From: Hepsetus odoe
Lineage: Eukaryota > Chordata > Actinopteri > Characiformes > Hepsetidae
Reading direction: 5' to 3'
Length of the DNA: 64,000 nucleotides
Assembly: GCA_017165825.1 (NCBI GenBank)
Contig: CM029380.1
Span: 24,372,581-24,436,580, forward strand
Shown: positions 46,590-56,553 of the stretch, in pieces
Layout of the letters: every line of letters begins with the position of its first letter
Numbering within the stretch: the stretch's first letter is position 1
Position numbers and translations under genes: made by a program
Notes under the pieces: model-generated
What the model was told of the DNA's origin: nothing
The model's database searches: none
What the model saw: the letters and a program-made list of their open reading frames with translations, nothing else

Positions 46590-46990
46590 GAGAGCCACTT
46601 CCTATTTACTGTGCTGAATTATTGCAAACCAGAAGAGAACACATGCTCATCCTTTTTTTATAGACAGAGTACAGGGCCTACTCCAACCACAGGCAGGACA
46701 CCATGCACTAACCAGAGCCTCTGCTCTGTAATTAGGGCCCATACATTCCTTCAGACTCTATTAACTGACTCCTCTGCTTTATTTGACACTGGGAGCTCTC
46801 ATTAGGACCAGACATCTTTCATTAACCTCCAAATGAGGACATCTGGAAGCATCTGTAACTCCCATGTTTGATCTGAGGGGTAAAAAATGTGTGCCACTTA
46901 ATTGGCCAGACAAGGAACTTGTCTCTTTCTACTCTCATTAATCATTTACATCTAACGTTACTGCACATTGCATCACCCGAAGGACTAGAG
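46590..46990. promoter_or_regulatory. candidate conserved element near the 3' end of the ENC-type gene
   Basis: Repeat-free block with an unusual run of homeodomain-like cores: 'ctctgtaattagggcc', 'cattaacctccaaatgag', 'cacttaattggccag', 'ctcattaatcattt'. It could alternatively be the 3' UTR of the minus-strand gene ending at 47342. Neither reading can be proven here. Confidence 0.3.
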
Positions 46991-47341
46991 CTCCCTCACA
47001 GCTCAACGGTTATCAAGAATCTCTACTAAAAAGATTTTTTTGGAGAACCCCTCTAGTCTAATGTGTTGCCGATGGCTATCCGAGTCTGGAATTGGCAGGA
47101 AATTACTGAATCTTGATGGCGATAAAAGTTCATCATTGTTATTTAGACATAAGCACAGCCATAATGACAACTGGTTGCTTAATCCTAATATTTACAGTTC
47201 TATGATGCTGCCGTTATTATCTTTTCTGGAAATCTAAAGCCCATCAACTCTGTACAATTGTTGGATTTAGTCTTAAATATCACACTTTGTTCATGTCAGA
47301 TGTTACTAATTTGTAAGTACTTACCAAACACAACATCTCAT

Positions 47342-49111
47342 TCAAGACGGGAGATATTTCCACGTGCTGACGAAAGCAGTCGGGATAAGGGAGTAGGGGA
47401 CGCTAGTGATGCTGTCCCAAGTGTCCGTGGAAGGGTCATAGCAGTCCAATGTTTTGCACCTTTGTGCCCCAAAGTAACCCCCTACTACATACAACCGGTT
47501 CCCAGAGGCAACAGCGTGGCAGCTGATCCTCTTGGCCGTGACATCGCCGAATTTAGTCCACTGGTAAGTTTCGCTGTTGAATCGATATGCAGAGCTGGCC
47601 GAAAACTCTGTATCTCCTCCAATGACCACAACCTGGTTTCCCACCACAGCTGCGGCGGTATAGCGCCAGAGCTGAGGGCAGGTGGCAGGAACGGTCCATC
47701 GGTTTTCACAAGGGTCAAAGCACTGCACTTTGGGATACTTGTCTCTATTCACGCTAGTGCCTCCAAAAGCAAAGAGTTTGTTCTTGGCCCCAACAACCGC
47801 GGCGTTGCTGACACCTTCCCGGAGAGGGGCTACCAACGTCCATTTGTTGGACTGTGGGTTGTACTGTTCAACCTGTTTGAGGGACACTGATGGAGAGGCA
47901 GGAAAAGACCCTGCAAGAGAAGTGTGGCCACCTACGACATACAAGACATGGTCCAATTCGGCTGAGCCATGACCAAATCTCGCTACAAGCATTGGTGCAG
48001 CTTTGGACCATTCGTCATGCAAAGTGTCGTATACCCAAACGTCTCTAGAAGCTCCATTTTCAGACCCTCTACCTCCCGTAACGTAAACCTTGCAGCCAAT
48101 GGCACAGGCACTGCACTCCTTACGAGGACTCGGGAGGTCTGTTTTGAGGGCGATCTCTTTCGTCTTGTGATCGATCATGTAGACCTTATCGCACATGAAG
48201 GTTTGTCCGCCCAGAAGCAGGAGAGCTTGGCTGATTTTTCTTGGTCTAGCGCAGAAACCGGTGACCACACCATCGTTCTGAAGGATTTTCATCTTGCACC
48301 TCACGGCATCTTCCACAATGCCTCGACCCACCTTGTCCCCCATCACCAGCTCTTCAGAAACCACGTTCTTGAGCAGGTAAGCCTCTGGAAGAAGAGCTAA
48401 TCGCACACAGCGGAGAAGCTCAGGCAAGTCAACAAGTCTTCTATCTGTGTCCACTTTGACCCAGTCTATAACGGCTTCATAAGCCACACTCTCATCCTCC
48501 ACCTCCAGTTCCTCGCTGAAGATCAATTCTTGGACCTTGTCTTTTGGCAAGCTTTGGAAGTCCTCCGTCCTGTACAGGGTTGCAAAATTAGCTAGGCACA
48601 TGCGCCAGGACAGCTCGTACAACCTCTGGCACTGATGGGCATCTGAAAGCAGCATCATGCCGAGGCAGTTTGAAGGGTGCAGGTTCTTCTCAAGGAATTC
48701 GGCCGAGGCATCCCGGATATCATGGAACTGCAGCATGTCTCCCGCCTCTAGAAGAGATTCTGCATTTTCCTCGTTTATGATGATTCGGGCGGAGTAAGCA
48801 TAGTCCAGAAGAAGCTCCAGCACCTCAGGGTGCAAGGAGTCATGGAAGTTAACCTCAGCGTCTCGGCTCTCCTTGAGGCCTCCATTGAACATGGCCTCAA
48901 AGTAGCGGCTGCAGGAGGCCAGGACGGCCCGGTGGCACGGAAAAGCCCTGTTTCCCGCCTTCAGAACAACGTCCGTAAACACGTGACGCTTGCGTAGAAG
49001 ATTAAGGTGTGTTAGCAGACTATCGGCATGAGACGTTTTGTGGAACAGGTGGATGTTCATGGATCCAGAGCTTGACCTGGACTTCCGGTTTTCGTGGCTG
49101 CTTACAGACAT
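47342..49111 (-). CDS. enc3: BTB-BACK-Kelch protein of the ENC1/KLHL25 group
   Basis: A complete 589-residue reading frame in one exon, the same length as ENC1 and KLHL25. Family role: substrate adaptor for cullin-3 ubiquitin ligases; ENC1 is also an actin-associated, nervous-system-enriched protein. The start MSVSSHENRKSRSSSGSMNI matches the family N terminus. The BTB domain is at about residues 36-140 (VFTDVVLKAGNRAFPCHRAV, SRYFEAMFNGG), BACK at about 150-255 (NCLGMMLLSDAHQC, LYELSWRMC), and six kelch repeats fill about 296-585 (LLLGGQTFMCDKVY, VYVTGGRGSENGASRDVWVY, LYVVGGHTSLAGSFPASP, RLYVVGGYFGAQRCKTLDCY). The end is STWKYLPS. Sequence features sit between ENC1 and KLHL25, which suggests the third fish paralogue; the exact symbol is inferred, the family is not in doubt. 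No frame damage. Confidence 0.93.
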   Translation of the reverse strand: MSVSSHENRKSRSSSGSMNIHLFHKTSHADSLLTHLNLLRKRHVFTDVVLKAGNRAFPCHRAVLASCSRYFEAMFNGGLKESRDAEVNFHDSLHPEVLELLLDYAYSARIIINEENAESLLEAGDMLQFHDIRDASAEFLEKNLHPSNCLGMMLLSDAHQCQRLYELSWRMCLANFATLYRTEDFQSLPKDKVQELIFSEELEVEDESVAYEAVIDWVKVDTDRRLVDLPELLRCVRLALLPEAYLLKNVVSEELVMGDKVGRGIVEDAVRCKMKILQNDGVVTGFCARPRKISQALLLLGGQTFMCDKVYMIDHKTKEIALKTDLPSPRKECSACAIGCKVYVTGGRGSENGASRDVWVYDTLHDEWSKAAPMLVARFGHGSAELDHVLYVVGGHTSLAGSFPASPSVSLKQVEQYNPQSNKWTLVAPLREGVSNAAVVGAKNKLFAFGGTSVNRDKYPKVQCFDPCENRWTVPATCPQLWRYTAAAVVGNQVVVIGGDTEFSASSAYRFNSETYQWTKFGDVTAKRISCHAVASGNRLYVVGGYFGAQRCKTLDCYDPSTDTWDSITSVPYSLIPTAFVSTWKYLPS

Positions 49112-49124
49112 CTTGGATGTAGAT
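49112..49124 (-). other. enc3: 5' UTR remainder and splice acceptor of the ENC-type gene
   Basis: The complement reads 'ctggttttatttag' followed by 13 bases and the ATG. This is a good acceptor immediately before the start codon, so the leader is completed by an upstream non-coding exon, as in ENC1. Confidence 0.65.
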
Positions 49125-50444
49125 CTAAATAAAACCAGGTTGGAATTTTATTTGCCTTTTGAAAAATACATTAAACACATTAAATCTTACCATCGAAGTT
49201 TAGTTCTTAAAAGCCTTTTAATTGAGGGTTCTTTTTGGACATGAAAAGTGTGCATGTGAAGTTCATAGAAAGAACGAAAGAAGAAAGAACCCTAAAAACT
49301 TTTCAGTATGTTCACTCCTTTGACTACTTCTTCACACTCATAGATCTCATTTTCAGACATAGTTCTCAGGGAACCAAAAGTGGTTCTTTTCATTCATCTG
49401 AAAACCTATTGTAGCAGCTTTTTTAAAGAGTTATTAATAAGAAAAGTTATTAATATGTAAACTGTCATTGAAAGTTGGTGTTATTGACAAAAGCATTGTT
49501 CTACACCCACTCTAGAACTGTTCCGAGTGTTGCCGAATCCCACAGAGTCCCACAGAGACACTCTTTTCTTTTCTCATTTCTGTAGTCTGGTTCTATTCAC
49601 CACCATTGTAAAGAAATCTGGACCAGAGCCTCTCTGATGAGTTTGTTTAGCTTTTGTTTCCCCTTTAAACGTCCCAAATGAAGCTAAATGTGTGTTCAGG
49701 GCTGAACTGGGTGTGTGTATGTTATTAATGCAGCACTCCAGGTTAATGATTTCTGCTTTATGATTCATACATCCTTCCTGACAGCCGTTGCCAGAAATTC
49801 TTGAACCAGATCCACTTCTGGCTGATATAAATGCTAAACTGAGGCTCTCAGGGAGAATGGAATTGGCTGTAATATTGGACACATTAGATTGGCTGTAATA
49901 TTGGACACATTAGATTGGCTGTAATATTGGACACACTGGAGTTTTTACAATTATAATGACTTGAAACGCATATATCTGAATTTGCGACAAGTTATGCCAA
50001 CTGAAAAAAAAGAAAAAATGTGAAAATTAAATTGAGAAATGTAGTTCTGATGGTGATTAATGTTATTATCATTTTAATATATGAATACTAAAGTATTTCA
50101 CAACTTTTAAAACACATTCAACTTTAAGCATTCAGGCGGACTAGTGGACGGAACACGGTAAACTGGTCCACTGGTTAGTGGTGCAGTTTAAAAGCTGATT
50201 TTTCTCTAAATAATAAAAGCACGTGCAGAAAATCCCTTTAATTCATCCGCAGGAAACTCTGTTCCTGACAGTGGCGCGTGGCGGTCTCGTGCGGCGTTAA
50301 AAAGCTGGATTTTCTCCTAAAAAAACCTCATGAAGTCGAGTTCTTCACTCGAGGTTTGCTCTTATGCACTGTCTTGTTTCACTTTAACTGTGAGGTGGTG
50401 AAAGGTGGACTCCAGTGGTCCCGGCAGCCCGAACAGACTCTTAC
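49125..50444 (-). other. enc3: 5' UTR intron of the ENC-type gene
   Basis: Contains a dispersed repeat ('tctggttctattcaccaccattgtaaagaaatctggacc', 49585-49650, also near 3450, 7620 and 20430). It also has three tandem copies of a 25-26 bp unit 'attggctgtaatattggacacattag' at 49860-49937. No other features. Confidence 0.5.
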
Positions 50445-50660
50445 CTTCACCTGAGAGCGGAGAGTCCCAAGCCGGGTTCCGGACAGATCACCTCACAGAA
50501 ACTCCCAGAAACTCACTTTACCTCTCATATCTCTCCCCTGCGGACCGAACCAAGCTCCCAGCCCGTCCGGGACACACTCACACCCCTCCTGAGAGACACA
50601 GCGTGTGTGTGAAAACTCCTCTCGCCTTCAGTGTAGACGCTCCTGCTGAAGCTCCGCCCA
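50445..50660 (-). other. enc3: predicted non-coding first exon of the ENC-type gene
   Basis: On the minus strand a strong donor, GTGAAG followed by GTAAGAGT, ends an exon at 50445. The upstream sequence is GC-richer and CpG-containing compared with its surroundings. The 5' end is a guess from the promoter motifs that follow. Confidence 0.5.
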
Positions 50661-50730
50661 CCTTCGTAGCTGCAGGGGTTCTGTTTGAATATGCAAATTT
50701 ACGTCCAATCACAGCAGAGGGGGCGGGACC
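50654..50730 (-). promoter_or_regulatory. enc3: predicted promoter of the ENC-type gene
   Basis: Clustered motifs: octamer ATGCAAAT (50691-50698), CCAAT box (50705-50709, plus orientation) and GC box GGGGCGGGAC (50720-50729), with another CCGCCC near 50655. There is no clear TATA. The arrangement suits transcription to the left into the exon ending at 50445. Confidence 0.5.
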
Positions 50731-50783
50731 GGGAGACAAATGAAATAAAGACCAGCGTCCAGATTGGGACACACTTACACACA

Positions 50784-51004
50784 GCGGTGGTCTAGTGGTC
50801 AGGGAGCCACAGGATCGGCAGAGTGTGGGTTCAAATCCCTTACCATTAGGTTGCCCGGAGGTACCCTTGAGCAAGGTACTGTCCCCATCACTGCTCCCTG
50901 GGTGCTTTCATTGCTGCATGGGTTAAATGCAGAGGTCCGATTTCGTTGTGGTTCACTGTGTGCTGGGCTGTGACCTCGCAATGACAAGAATAGTCACTTT
51001 CACA
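50784..51004 (+). mobile_element. tRNA-like SINE, full length
   Basis: Best plus-strand copy: 'gcggtggtctagtggtcaggga' (A box), 'gggttcaaatccc' (B box), 'aggttgcccggaggtacccttgagcaaggtactg', 'gggttaaatgcagaggtccgatttcgttgtggttcactgtgtgctg', and the end 'caatgacaagaatagtcactttca'. Confidence 0.92.
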
Positions 51005-51179
51005 CACACTTTAATACTGACGTTTAACGTTAAGATATACTTGAGGTCCTGTTTGTTTTACACACACACACACACACACAGATCATATTGCTCATAAATG
51101 ATTTCATATAACACTGGACCAGAAGAAAAGAGACAGAAAGAGAAAAGAGGAGAAACACTGAAAAGAGAAAGAAGATGGT

Positions 51180-51440
51180 TTAAGAGTGAATCAGGTTGGA
51201 CAGTTTGGAGACAAAGTGAGAGAAGTGAGACTGTTGGTGTGGACGTGTCCAGAGGAGAGACGAGGAGTATATCAGGAGAAGGATGTTGAGGATGGAGCTG
51301 CCAGGAAAGAGGAGAAGAGGAAGGACAAAGAGGAGGCTTATGGATGTGGTGAGGACATGCAGGTAGGAGTGAAAGAAGAAGATACAGAGAACAGGAAGAC
51401 ATGCAGACCCCCTAAAGGAAGCAGCAGAGAGAAGGAGAAG
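51180..51440 (+). mobile_element. RTE-like non-LTR retrotransposon 3' fragment
   Basis: Encodes 'LLVWTCPEERRGVYQEKDVE' then 'RMELPGKRRRGRTKRR'-like sequence in shifted frames, and ends near 'ggaagcagcagagaga'. It lies between two inverted SINE copies. Confidence 0.85.
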
Positions 51441-51450
51441 GAAAGACAAG

Positions 51451-51668
51451 TGACTATTCTTGTCATCGCAAGGTCACAGCACAGCACACAGTGAACCACA
51501 ACAAAACCTCTGCATTTAACCCATGCAGCAGCTATGAAAGCACCCAGGGAGCAGTAACAGGGACAGTACCTTGCTCAAGGGTACCTCAGGGCAACCTACT
51601 GGTAAGGGGCTTGAACCCACAATCTTCCGAGCCTGTGGCCGAATCCCTAAACACTAGGCCACCGCTGC
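51451..51668 (-). mobile_element. tRNA-like SINE, full length, inverted relative to 50784
   Basis: Mirror image of the copy at 50784-51004: starts 'tgactattcttgtcatcgcaaggtcacagca' and ends 'ctaggccaccgctgcc'. A terminal-to-terminal match of about 215 bases in opposite orientation. Confidence 0.92.
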
Positions 51669-52114
51669 CTAGAGAGCGTGATAAACTGTCCAAAAGTAAT
51701 GGATCGTCCTAAGACACTCTGCTGCTGATGCAGTTGTTCACACACCTTCATAGAAAATCTCTAACCAGCAGAACCAGACCAGGACCCTGAGGTCACCATG
51801 CTAGTGGGCTTAGACGTATAAGGTCCTTCGCTAATGCTCACATGGCTGCAATCAAATTCTCACAGCAATGTTCCGGCCAGGGGTAAACATTTCCTACCAT
51901 CAATATTCCTGCTTTCAGAGGAAACGCCTGTGTCTGCAAACCTGTGGACACGCAGTGTGTTTGATAATATCACAGAGAAGCTGATTTGTTGGGGATGCTT
52001 TCATTGGTGCCATATTTTAACCCAGAATCCATCTTTTAGATGATTAAAAGTCACTAAGAGGAGATCAACACTTCGGCAGGGGGTCTCTCACCACTAATCT
52101 TTTAGATTAGATCT

Positions 52115-52345
52115 TTTAGGCGTCGGCCCTATGATCGGAGGATCGGGGGTTCGAACCCCTTCCCAATGGGTTGCTCTGAGGTGCCCTTGAGCAAGGTACC
52201 GTCCCCGTCCCGCTCCTCCCTGCGATGGGCTGGCGACCTGTCCAGGGTGCGTCCCCCGTCCTCGCCCTGTGTGCGCTGGGTTGGACTCCAGCGTCCCCTC
52301 GCGACCCCGTTTGGGACAAGCGGCAGATAATGGATGGATGGATCA
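52115..52345 (+). mobile_element. composite SINE (tRNA-like head, different tail)
   Basis: The head 'aggatcgggggttcgaacccc' (B box) and 'ggttgctctgaggtgcccttgagcaaggtacc' join directly to 'gggctggcgacctgtccagggtgcgtcccccg'. The end is 'acaagcggcagataatggatggatgg'. The tail module is also seen alone at 34055. Confidence 0.85.
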
Positions 52346-52875
52346 TTTCTGCTCTGAACTCTGTCCCATCATGGCTGTAATGTGTGGTGATGCAGCGCCA
52401 CCTGCTGGACGACCAGCACCCAATAAAGAATCACTAAGTCCAGCTTTAACCTATTTTATTATTCTAAAGGGCCAAAATCATCTGTTCTATTCTTTTTTAT
52501 TTCTTTTTTTTTTGACCAAAGTTAAGATAATATAATTTATTTTTCTTTTACAGTGATATTATGAACCCGAAAATATGTTGGTTTTTTTTTCAGTAATATG
52601 GAGCCTTTAAGGAAAGATTAGATATTGTTGTCTCATTTACATTTGGTCTAAAATGAAAAGTAGGAGACTTCATCTCACCCGGTCAACAAAAGCAACGATA
52701 ATAATAATAATAATAACAATAATAATAATGTTATTATTACATTTCTTAAACGAATGTGGTAAATATAATTTCAATTTAATAAAAATGATTGTTATTTTCA
52801 TTATTAATTTTATTATTATTGTTGATAATGTTGTTTTTAATGGAGTGAGTCTGGATTGGCCTGTATTGTGTAAAA

Positions 52876-52952
52876 ACTACATTTCCCATGATTCCTCTCC
52901 AACGGGAAACAGTGTTATTAGTTCCGGTGCGCGTGAAGGGCATTGGGGGAAA
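52876..52952 (+). promoter_or_regulatory. timm13: timm13 promoter with ZNF143/SBS-like element
   Basis: 'actacatttcccatgattcc' (52876-52895) closely fits the ACTACA-TTCCCA-type element bound by ZNF143. An ETS-like 'ttccgg' lies at 52922 and 'gggcattgggggaa' (inverted half) at 52939-52952. About 120-200 bases upstream of the start codon. Confidence 0.6.
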
Positions 52953-53074
52953 GCCCATGTGAGAGAGTAAGAGAGGAGTTAGAGAGAGATAGAGAGAAAT
53001 ACGGAGGAATACGGAGGAATAAGAGGAGCGAAGAGGAGAGAGGTGTAGTCTGTGTAGATTAATAAAGAGTGAAG

Positions 53075-53826
53075 ATGGAGGGTCTGGGCTCCGATTATTC
53101 CTCCGGTTCGGGGAAAGTGGACCCGGCCGCTATAATGGAGCAGGTGAAGGTCCAGATCGCCGTGGCCAACGCTCAGGAACTCCTGCAGGTGAGGAACACA
53201 AATAAACAACAACACAGAACAGCAGAACATCAGAACAGAACATCAGAACAGAACATCATCTCAACATCAGAACAGAACATCAGAACAGAACATCATCTCA
53301 ACAGAACCGAATATCAGAACAGAACATCATCTCAACATCAGAACTGAACATCAGAACTGAACATCAAAACAGAACATCAGAACCGAATATCAGAACAGAA
53401 CATCAAAACAGAACATCAGAACCGAATATCAGAACAGAACATCATCTCAACATCAGAACAGAACAGCTGAACAGCAAAACATCAGAACTGAACATCAGAA
53501 CCTTTCTGAACCGAAATGTTTTATTTGGTGTTGTTTTTGATGTTTCATCACCGAGACTAAAAACATTTTTTGTTTATTTATTAGAGAATGACCGATAAAT
53601 GCTTCAAGAAGTGCGTTGGTAAACCAGGGAACACACTGGACAATTCAGAACAGGTAAGACGTGTTAGGTGTGTTCTTTTAATGATCACTATTGGAGCGAT
53701 ACCTTGTATCTCCATTTTAATGGTTTTCACTTTTTACTTAATAAATGAAACTTTTCAAAGAGTTTAAATACTAACAGATCAAAAGGTGAAAAATTATATT
53801 TTAAAAATGTTTAATCTTTTTCTCCC

Positions 53827-53862
<36 letters not shown>

Positions 53863-54448
53863 ATAGACATATGGATTCATTTGTAGCAGAGATGTGCCAG
53901 AGAGGAGTCATTTTTTTATTCTTTCAAGATCCTTAAAGTGGCTCTTAAAACCATTCTTATAAACAAGATGTTTGGGGATGAGGAACAAAGTTTCAAGAAC
54001 CTCCACTTAAAATGTCCTTGGAAGGATTTTTTCACGATTAAAGTTAACTTCATGTGACGGGGTCTTAAAAGGTTCACATCTCATTTAGAAACAGGGTTCT
54101 TTAGAGCTCTAAAACTGATTTTTGGCCATGGATGGATGGATGGACGGACAGAAAAACGGATGGATAGAGCCTTTATTGTCATTGTAGTCCGCTCTACAGA
54201 TGTAGAATAATATAAAATAGTTCTAGACTCAGTAGCAAAGAAATAAAATGTAAGCTAAAGTGAGCTGTGAGGAAATAATAAATAATTGCTTGTATGTGGA
54301 AACATACTTGGCTATTAAATATATCTGATATTTGTTTATTTTTTTGCAGAAATGCATCGCCATGTGCATGGACCGGTATATGGATGCATGGAACACAGTT
54401 TCTCGTGCGTATAACTCCAGACTGCAGAGGGAACGGGCGCGTATGTGA
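53075..54448 (+). CDS. timm13: mitochondrial import inner membrane translocase subunit Tim13
   Basis: Small Tim chaperone; with Tim8 it forms the hexamer that carries hydrophobic precursors across the intermembrane space (family knowledge). Three exons: 53075-53188, 53585-53653, 54350-54448, all phase 0, encoding 93 residues against 95 in human. The twin CX3C motifs that form the disulphide-linked helical hairpin are CFKKC and CIAMC. Other family blocks are MEQVKVQIAVANAQELLQ and CMDRYMDAWNTVSRAYNSRL. The first ATG in frame, at 53075, fits the family N terminus; a GTG two codons earlier is not needed. A stop TGA ends the third exon. Confidence 0.96.
53190..53510. repeat. 'gaacatcag' minisatellite in timm13 intron 1
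   Basis: Irregular tandem of 'cagaacagaacatcatctcaacat' and 'cagaa(c/t)(c/t)gaatatcag' units, beginning right after the donor of exon 1. Confidence 0.9.
53827..53861. repeat. (CA)n microsatellite in timm13 intron 2
   Basis: About 17 CA units. Confidence 0.95.
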
Positions 54449-54714
54449 TGCAGGATCCTCTCCGCTGGACCTCAGTGTTGTCCCGAATGCCTGGGCTCCG
54501 AGGTTCGGGTCGAAATTAATTTGCCCCGCCACCTTCATCACCCAACACTTGAAAGCCATCAAAGGAATGGAGCAGTTCTGAGTTTTAGACTCAGAATGGT
54601 TTTCGGGATATTTTCTCTGTTTTAACCGCCCCTTAGTGTGTTGTGGATGGACTGTTAAGCTCCGTTGTGGCTTTAATGGAAGAAATGTGATGATGATTCT
54701 ATCAGACAGAGACG

Positions 54715-54733
54715 GAATAAAACTACAATAAAT
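54715..54733 (+). promoter_or_regulatory. timm13: timm13 poly(A) signals
   Basis: Two AATAAA hexamers in 'ggaataaaactacaataaatg', about 270 bases past the stop codon, giving a short 3' UTR. Confidence 0.7.
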
Positions 54734-54959
54734 GTTAGCTTGTCAGTTTTAAAGAGTAAATATGTGAAAAATTAATAAACTACAAAATCCATACTACAAC
54801 ATAATTTTTTGTGGTGTTGTCGTCATGGTTACTGCTGTCTGGTTTTCTAGGGCTGTCTAGGTTCCTCCCAGAAGTGTGTTTTTTTCTATAATCACTTTTG
54901 TGAGGTTGTAATGGGCACGGTAGTCTGTTGACTTTGATATCTGGGGACGCCACATCCAT

Positions 54960-55103
54960 CCATGGCCAATATAACTGTCCTGTCTCTCTCTCTTTAGGAG
55001 GGGTAAGACAGTCCTCCCTCTCCCCCATCACCCAGTATAACTGTCCTCTCTCTCTGGGTGTGTAGGGTGGTCCTCCCTCTCCCCAACACTCAGTATAACT
55101 GTC

Positions 55104-55143
<40 letters not shown>

Positions 55144-55235
55144 GACGGTCCTCCCTCTCCCCCATCACTCAGTTTATCTGTCCTCGCTCTCTCTGGGTGG
55201 GTTGGGTGGTCCTCCCTCTCCCTTATCCGCCCCCT
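54960..55235. repeat. minisatellite downstream of timm13 with embedded (GT)n
   Basis: Four imperfect units of 'gg(t/a)cctccctctcccc.aacactcagtataactgtcctc...' with variable inserts; the third unit contains a GT run at 55105-55141. Confidence 0.88.
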
Positions 55236-55990
55236 TGTTAGGATAGATGAGATGTGTTAATAAATTACCATGGTTACCACATTCTCTTATTAACTTGAAC
55301 TGTATTTAAACTGTTTATTTCTAAAGCTTGTCCAAAGCAGTAGCTACGATAGAAAACAGTTATGGGCGGAGTCTGGATTGGCCTACTGAGCCTGTGTGCC
55401 GTGTGTCAGCCCTTTAGTTTGCCTTGTCCTCGTGTGGATGCTGCACGCCCCTGGGGGACGAGGAGTCGTCTCCACTTTCCGTCCCCTGCTCCACAAACCT
55501 ACTTCCTTTCACAAGGGGGAATTGAGCAGCATCTCTCCTTCCATAACTGTAGCCTCTTCAGCAGGACCAGGCCAAACAGTCCTACTTTATTTTCTTCCTC
55601 CAAACAAAATGCATTTGTCAAAGCTGGATTCTCATTTGTCACACTATCTCCCGGCCACAGTAGCGGGTCTGTTTAAACACCGATGGCTGCGCCACACACA
55701 CTGCAGTGAAAGCAGCTCACATTGTGTACGAAGCATGTCAGATTTCTGGGAAAGGCTTTTTCCCTCCATCAACCTTTCAAACGTTTGGGAGGACAGCACA
55801 AAGAGGCTGGCCCCCGGCAGCTATCCGGGGATCTGTGTCCCGAGCTGTTGTGGGTAATTTTGAGAGGTTTGTTATTAAATGTAATGAAATGAGCTGTGTG
55901 ATCGTGCTGCTTCGATATAAACGAACATCCTTCACTTATTGACTTGTTAATGATCAGAACTGCAGAAGGGCTGCAATTGGTCAAAATATC
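55236..55990. other. intergenic single-copy block between timm13 and tmprss9
   Basis: No exon is supported although it is GC-richer and free of obvious repeats. Words such as 'ctcatttgtcacactatctcccggccacagtagcgggtctg' make it a candidate conserved element. Short open frames on the plus strand here have no splice or domain support. Confidence 0.35.
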
Positions 55991-55999
55991 AGTATCACG

Positions 56000-56300
56000 A
56001 TTTCATATTAAAGGGTTCATATCAACTTTTCTGGAATTTAAAAGAATGTAAATATTGTTAATGTTTCACTTCCTCAATCATACACACCATATATGGTAAC
56101 TAAGCATTTAGTCATCGCATCATAGTTTTGTGATGTCACAAAACCTATATATATATATATATAGATCTAATTAGGGGTGTACCAGTGCAGTTGTTTTAAA
56201 GCAGCCAATCAGAAGAGGGATCAAATGGTCTTAAAGGCAAAAATGTAGCCAGTTTGATCCCAAGGGATAAACAGATCAGAACACTCACCAACTCCTTATC
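56000..56300. mobile_element. MITE remnant with 'gcagccaatcagaagag'
   Basis: Degenerate member of the family seen at 41090, 43553 and 56760: 'tttgtgatgtcacaaaacc', 'gcagccaatcagaagaggga', 'gccagtttgatcccaagggataaac'. A short (AT) run is embedded at 56149-56162. Confidence 0.6.
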
Positions 56301-56341
56301 TGGAGCTGTGATTGGTTCACATCATGACTGGTTAGATGGGC

Positions 56342-56553
56342 AGTGGTGGCCTAGTGGATAGGGAGTTGCCGCCAGGATCCAAAGGTCATGTTTTGAATCC
56401 CAGACCAGGTTGCCCCAAGGTATACCTTTGAGTAAGGTACCGTCTCCATCACTGCTCCCCAGGTGCTTTCAAAAGCTGCCCCCTTCTGCACAGTGTGTAA
56501 TCTGGTTGTGGTTCACTGTGTACTCACAATGACATGAATAGACACTTTCATTT
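56342..56553 (+). mobile_element. tRNA-like SINE, full length
   Basis: 'agtggtggcctagtggatagggagtt' (A box), 'catgttttgaatccc' (B box region), 'aggttgccccaaggtatacctttgagtaaggtaccg', tail 'ggttgtggttcactgtgtactcacaatgacatgaatag'. Confidence 0.87.

Noticed and set aside
47258..48400. Plus-strand open frames of 96-210 codons opposite the Kelch gene
   Set aside because: Antisense shadows of a conserved coding exon, with no family similarity.
50784..50840. tRNA gene from A and B boxes
   Set aside because: No cloverleaf or anticodon arm can be completed; the same head recurs in about ten dispersed copies with a SINE body, so it is a SINE promoter.
55362..55857. Two overlapping plus-strand open frames of 104 and 153 codons
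   Set aside because: No domain, no codon bias, no flanking exon signals; more likely a conserved non-coding or neutral block.
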